Of a DNA stretch of 7,234 nt, positions 4,893-7,234 are shown one piece after another. Below the pieces are notes generated by a model. The model was not told the DNA's origin. It made no database searches and saw only the letters and a program-made list of their open reading frames with translations. Position numbers and translations under genes: made by a program. This DNA comes from Prevotellaceae bacterium (GTDB taxonomy: Bacteria; Bacteroidota; Bacteroidia; Bacteroidales; UBA932). The stretch covers positions 1-7,234 of the forward strand of contig JAIRYH010000062.1 in assembly GCA_031267855.1 (NCBI GenBank), written 5' to 3'. Within the stretch, counting starts at the first letter, position 1; every line of letters begins with the position of its first letter.

Positions 4893-6206
4893 ATGGCACG
4901 TTCCACCGCTACCAATCATGTAATGCCTTTCATTACGATGGTCTTCCTGTTCCTCATCATCGGCTTTCTGACCACGGCAAATGCGCAGTTCCAGGGCCCG
5001 CTCAAAGAAGCCTTCCTGGAAGGCGTCGGCGATTTGAAAAACACCTTTGCCACATTAATTACTTTTTCATGGTTCCTGGCCTATCCCCTTTGCGGAGGCA
5101 TCGGATCTTCATGGATAACAAAATATGCGTACAAAGGGACACTGATCCGGTCACTGTTCATTATGATCGCGGGACTGGGGCTGTTTTTCTTTTCCTCGTG
5201 GTTTACCGTTCAATTTCCGGAGGCCACGCTGCAGCTGGGACAAAATGTAGTTCCCATCGGCTTTTTCATCTTCCTGCTGGGGTCGTTCATCGTGGGCGCT
5301 TCCGCCACCATATTGCAGGTAGTGATCAACCCCTACCTGACGGCCTGCTCCATAAAAGGCACGCAACCGGTGCAGCGGCTGGCCATCGGCGGATCCGCCA
5401 ATTCCATCGGCACGACGATCGCCCCGTTCTTCGTTACCGGCATCGTCTTCGGCGGCGTGGCGATGGAAGACGTCCGGGTCGGCCAGCTGATGATTCCCTT
5501 CCTGGCGCTGATGGCGATCATTGCCCTGACTGTTGCGGCGCTGTTCCGGCTCCCGTTGCCGGACATACAGGGAACCAAAGCGGAGCGCGGCGAGAAACTG
5601 GAAAAAAGCATCTGGTCGTTCCGGCATCTGACACTGGGCGTAGTGGCCATTTTTTTCTACGTAGGCGTGGAAGTATGCATCGGCGCGAACATCAACCTGT
5701 ATGCCATGGAGCAGGAAAAGATTACCGGTGCGTTTTCTTTCTTCGGCAGCAGTTCCCTCACGCTGTTCGGCATCAATTTTGCCATTCCGGCATTGATGGC
5801 TACGCTGTACTGGGGCGGCATGCTCATCGGGCGGCTGGTCGGGAGTTCGTTAAAAACCGTCCATCCCCGCATACAGCTGGCGACAACCACCGTGATTGCC
5901 GCTGCGCTTACCCTGCTCTCCATCGGGCTGAACAACCCGTGGCTGCTGGCGGCCGCAGGCCTGTTCCATTCCATCATGTGGGGCGCCATCTTCACGCTGT
6001 CGATAACGAAACTGGGGAAATATACCTCCGTAGCCTCCGGCGTATTTATGATCGGCGTAGTCGGCGGCGCCGTGCTGCCGCTGCTGCAGGGATTCGCGGC
6101 CGACGCCATGGGCGGCTGGCGGTGGTCGTGGCTCCTCGTTGTTTTCGGCGAACTGTTCATGCTGTACTATGCCCTGGCAGGCTCGCGCGTAAGAACTAAA
6201 AGTTAA
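4893..6206 (+). CDS. FHS/FucP-like sugar permease (major facilitator superfamily)
   Basis: A 437-residue inner-membrane transporter with about twelve hydrophobic segments, the normal size for the fucose/glucose-galactose/N-acetylglucosamine proton symporters. The first segment starts around residue 11. The family's mid-protein signature is present as INPYL (145-149) followed by RLAIGGSANSIG (162-173), comparable to the NPYL...RLN...NSLG pattern of FucP relatives. A second signature, FFYVGVEVCIGANINLY, opens the C-terminal half after a charged cytoplasmic loop. It starts 27 bases after the NagB-like stop with no terminator between and probably belongs to the same transcript. Next to the kinase and isomerase, it is the likely importer of their substrate, perhaps N-acetylglucosamine or glucosamine. 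The last codons and the TAA stop lie inside a heptanucleotide repeat (6191-6224), so the final residues TKS are repeat-encoded and may differ from relatives. Confidence 0.9.
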   Translation: MARSTATNHVMPFITMVFLFLIIGFLTTANAQFQGPLKEAFLEGVGDLKNTFATLITFSWFLAYPLCGGIGSSWITKYAYKGTLIRSLFIMIAGLGLFFFSSWFTVQFPEATLQLGQNVVPIGFFIFLLGSFIVGASATILQVVINPYLTACSIKGTQPVQRLAIGGSANSIGTTIAPFFVTGIVFGGVAMEDVRVGQLMIPFLALMAIIALTVAALFRLPLPDIQGTKAERGEKLEKSIWSFRHLTLGVVAIFFYVGVEVCIGANINLYAMEQEKITGAFSFFGSSSLTLFGINFAIPALMATLYWGGMLIGRLVGSSLKTVHPRIQLATTTVIAAALTLLSIGLNNPWLLAAAGLFHSIMWGAIFTLSITKLGKYTSVASGVFMIGVVGGAVLPLLQGFAADAMGGWRWSWLLVVFGELFMLYYALAGSRVRTKS

Positions 6207-6224
6207 GAACTAAGAACTAAGAGT
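6191..6224. repeat. Heptanucleotide repeat overlapping the permease stop codon
   Basis: The 7-bp units read AAGAACT, AAAAGTT, AAGAACT, AAGAACT and then a partial AAGAGTG. The permease stop TAA (6204-6206) bridges the second and third units. Positions 6198-6214 are an inverted 17-base copy of 15-31. Confidence 0.8.
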
Positions 6225-6242
6225 GGCTGACGCCATGACGCG

Positions 6243-6326
6243 CAACTCTCAACTTTCAACTCTCACGTAGAGACGGGGCGCGCCCCGTCTCTACCTTTCA
6301 ACTTTCAACTTTCAACTCTCAACTTA
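6243..6326. repeat. CAACTTT/CAACTCT heptad array interrupted by a palindrome
   Basis: Three heptads (CAACTCT, CAACTTT, CAACTCT; 6243-6263) lie left of the palindrome and four (CAACTTT, CAACTTT, CAACTCT, CAACTTA; 6299-6326) lie right of it. The two sides share one 7-bp register: 6243 and 6299 differ by 56. The array runs up to the ThuA start codon, so the region just before that gene is repeat and contains no Shine-Dalgarno motif. Confidence 0.8.
6267..6294. repeat. Perfect 28-bp palindrome, GTAGAGACGGGGCG and its complement
   Basis: The half-site GTAGAGACGGGGCG is followed directly by its exact reverse complement with no spacer. As single strand it would make a very stable GC-rich hairpin. 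No T-run follows, so a classical intrinsic terminator is doubtful. It resembles dispersed REP-like palindromes with GTAGAGAC/GTCTCTAC ends. It sits between the permease and ThuA genes and could attenuate or stabilise a shared transcript. Confidence 0.85.
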
Positions 6327-6328
6327 TC

Positions 6329-7063
6329 ATGAAAACAATCACTGTACTGCTCCTTGCCGGATGCCTTGCGTGCTCCGGCTGCCGGCACGGAAAAGAAACC
6401 GTCCGGCTGGCATTCATTTCGGGCATGAACCCGGCGTTTGACACGACCCTCTACGCGCCCGTGCTGGACAACTTCGACGGCGTCACCTGGAAAGCCTACA
6501 CCGGCGAAGAATCGCAGGAACTGTTCAAACAGGAAAACAAAGACCGCTATGACGTCATCATCTTCTACGCCCTCTGCCTCGACGAACTGCCGGAAACAAC
6601 GAAACAGGACATCATGCGGGTCGTCGGCGACGGGAAACCGGTATTCGTCCTGCACGACGGGCTGCTCACCTACAACACCTGGGACGAGTTTGCCGGAATC
6701 GCCGGCATGAAATACTTCATGAGCGAACAGACCGTAGACGGGAAACTGTTCGGCGTCTCCAAATACCGGCACCGGCAGGATATCCCGGTAACGGTGGCCG
6801 ACAAAGACCACTTCATCACCCGGGGGATGGACACGGCGTTTGTGCTGCACGACGAAACATACGGCGACCTCTGGGAAGCGCCCGGCATCCACCCGCTGTG
6901 GACCGCCACGCACCCCGAATGTACCCGCAACGTCCTCTACACCCATGCGTATGGAAAGGCAAAAGTAGCCGGCATGGTCGTAGGCCACGGCCCCGGCATC
7001 TTCCACGACAAAAACTTCCGCCTCGCCTTCCGGCAAACCGTCCGCTGGCTCGCTATGAATTAA
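6329..7063 (+). CDS. ThuA-like domain lipoprotein
   Basis: A 244-residue protein with a lipoprotein-type signal. A short hydrophobic stretch ends in LAGC (Cys12), with Cys15 and Cys18 as alternative lipidation sites, so it is probably exported and lipid-anchored. The rest matches the ThuA-like, class-I-amidotransferase-like fold: YDVIIFY (74-80), GKPVFVLHDGL (102-112, His109), HFITRGM (161-167), HDETYG (174-179), and a C-terminal block YGKAKVAGMVVGHGPG (208-223) followed by HDKNFR. Biochemistry is poorly defined. The family is named after a trehalose-utilisation gene, and its members often sit in carbohydrate loci of Bacteroidota. It lies 122 bases after the permease, behind the repeat array and palindrome, so membership of the operon is possible but not shown. 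The start is fixed by the signal peptide. The TAA stop lies in a GAATTAA repeat. The antisense frame at 6305-7036 is a composition artefact. Confidence 0.88.
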   Translation: MKTITVLLLAGCLACSGCRHGKETVRLAFISGMNPAFDTTLYAPVLDNFDGVTWKAYTGEESQELFKQENKDRYDVIIFYALCLDELPETTKQDIMRVVGDGKPVFVLHDGLLTYNTWDEFAGIAGMKYFMSEQTVDGKLFGVSKYRHRQDIPVTVADKDHFITRGMDTAFVLHDETYGDLWEAPGIHPLWTATHPECTRNVLYTHAYGKAKVAGMVVGHGPGIFHDKNFRLAFRQTVRWLAMN

Positions 7064-7090
7064 GAATTAAGAATTAGGAATTAAGAATTG
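7057..7090. repeat. GAATTAA heptad repeat overlapping the ThuA stop codon
   Basis: Four 7-bp units (GAATTAA, GAATTAA, GAATTAG, GAATTAA) and a partial GAATTG run from 7057. The last codon AAT and the stop TAA (7061-7063) lie in the first unit. It is the third 7-periodic sequence type in the window. Confidence 0.8.
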
Positions 7091-7177
7091 CGGCAAGCGG
7101 GCGGGTGGCGTAAGCCCGGCGAAGCCACAGGGGTTTTCATATTTTACACAAATCCTGTACGACACCTGGTGAGATGA

Positions 7178-7234
7178 CTATTCCCGTTTTTTATCACCGT
7201 CAGCAATGCGGACGGGCAGAATCAGGTGTTGATT
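7178..7234 (-). CDS. Possible C-terminal end of a convergent minus-strand gene (weak)
   Basis: On the minus strand one frame is open from the window edge and ends at TAG (7180-7178), encoding NQHLILPVRIADGDKKRE. It has the look of a charged protein tail, but 18 codons are too few to identify. A competing plus-strand frame opens at ATG 7174 and stays open to the edge. Between 7091 and 7177 I see only a weak GTGGC/GCCAC hairpin (7105-7128) and no other gene. Confidence 0.2.
   Translation of the reverse strand, partial: NQHLILPVRIADGDKKRE

Noticed and set aside
5069..6199. 376-codon second open frame inside the permease gene
   Set aside because: It is rich in Arg, His and Gly as expected for a shifted frame of a GC-rich membrane protein gene, while the main frame shows clear FHS-family motifs and membrane segments.
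6267..6294. The 28-bp palindrome as an intrinsic terminator between permease and ThuA
   Set aside because: No U-tract follows on either strand; the next bases are CTTTCAA-type repeat. Termination cannot be claimed from the sequence.
6305..7036. 243-codon antisense frame over the ThuA gene
   Set aside because: It mirrors a GC-rich coding strand. It has no domain, and the plus-strand frame has a signal peptide and ThuA motifs.
6191..7090. Heptad repeats as a CRISPR array
   Set aside because: The units are 7 bp and directly adjacent, with no unique spacers of 25-40 bp and no cas genes.

Overview
The window looks like accessory chromosome from a Bacteroidales-type member of the Bacteroidota. 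The evidence is a hybrid histidine kinase/response regulator ending in an AraC-type domain, promoters of the TTTG / TAnnTTTG kind, AT-rich leaders mostly without Shine-Dalgarno sequences, an FHS-family sugar permease and a ThuA-like lipoprotein. The species cannot be named from the sequence alone.

Layout. Positions 1-680 contain no convincing protein gene. They hold a heptanucleotide repeat (1-28), a small perfect hairpin (111-135), a probable structured non-coding RNA on the minus strand (about 402 to 176) with a near-consensus promoter (409-439) and a T8 terminator, a GC-rich palindromic patch (465-519), and a very long perfect terminator hairpin (590-643). That terminator ends a minus-strand gene for an exported flavodoxin-like lipoprotein (682-1245). 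Divergent from it is a 547-residue hybrid two-component regulator (1417-3060) that lacks the large periplasmic sensor usual in its family. Next, in one direction, come a ROK sugar kinase (3184-4125), a NagB-like amino-sugar-phosphate isomerase/deaminase (4137-4865) and an FHS/FucP-like permease (4893-6206). After a repeat-filled gap comes a ThuA-like lipoprotein (6329-7063).

How the genes may work together (inference). The permease would import a hexose or amino sugar, the ROK kinase would phosphorylate it, and the NagB-like enzyme would convert the product toward fructose 6-phosphate. There is no nagA (deacetylase) in the window. The regulator and the kinase operon share an identical promoter layout: two TTGAyA half-sites 21 bp apart, then a GCGTAAyATTG box at the same distance. 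This suggests that the regulator controls both itself and the operon.

The least ordinary signals are the minus-strand RNA, which can form two long mutually exclusive folds, one of them ending in the terminator; the shared direct-repeat operator; the sensor-less regulator; a Glu-to-Gln change at a catalytic position of the NagB-like enzyme; and 7-bp-periodic repeats that supply the stop codons of two genes and surround a perfect 28-bp palindrome.
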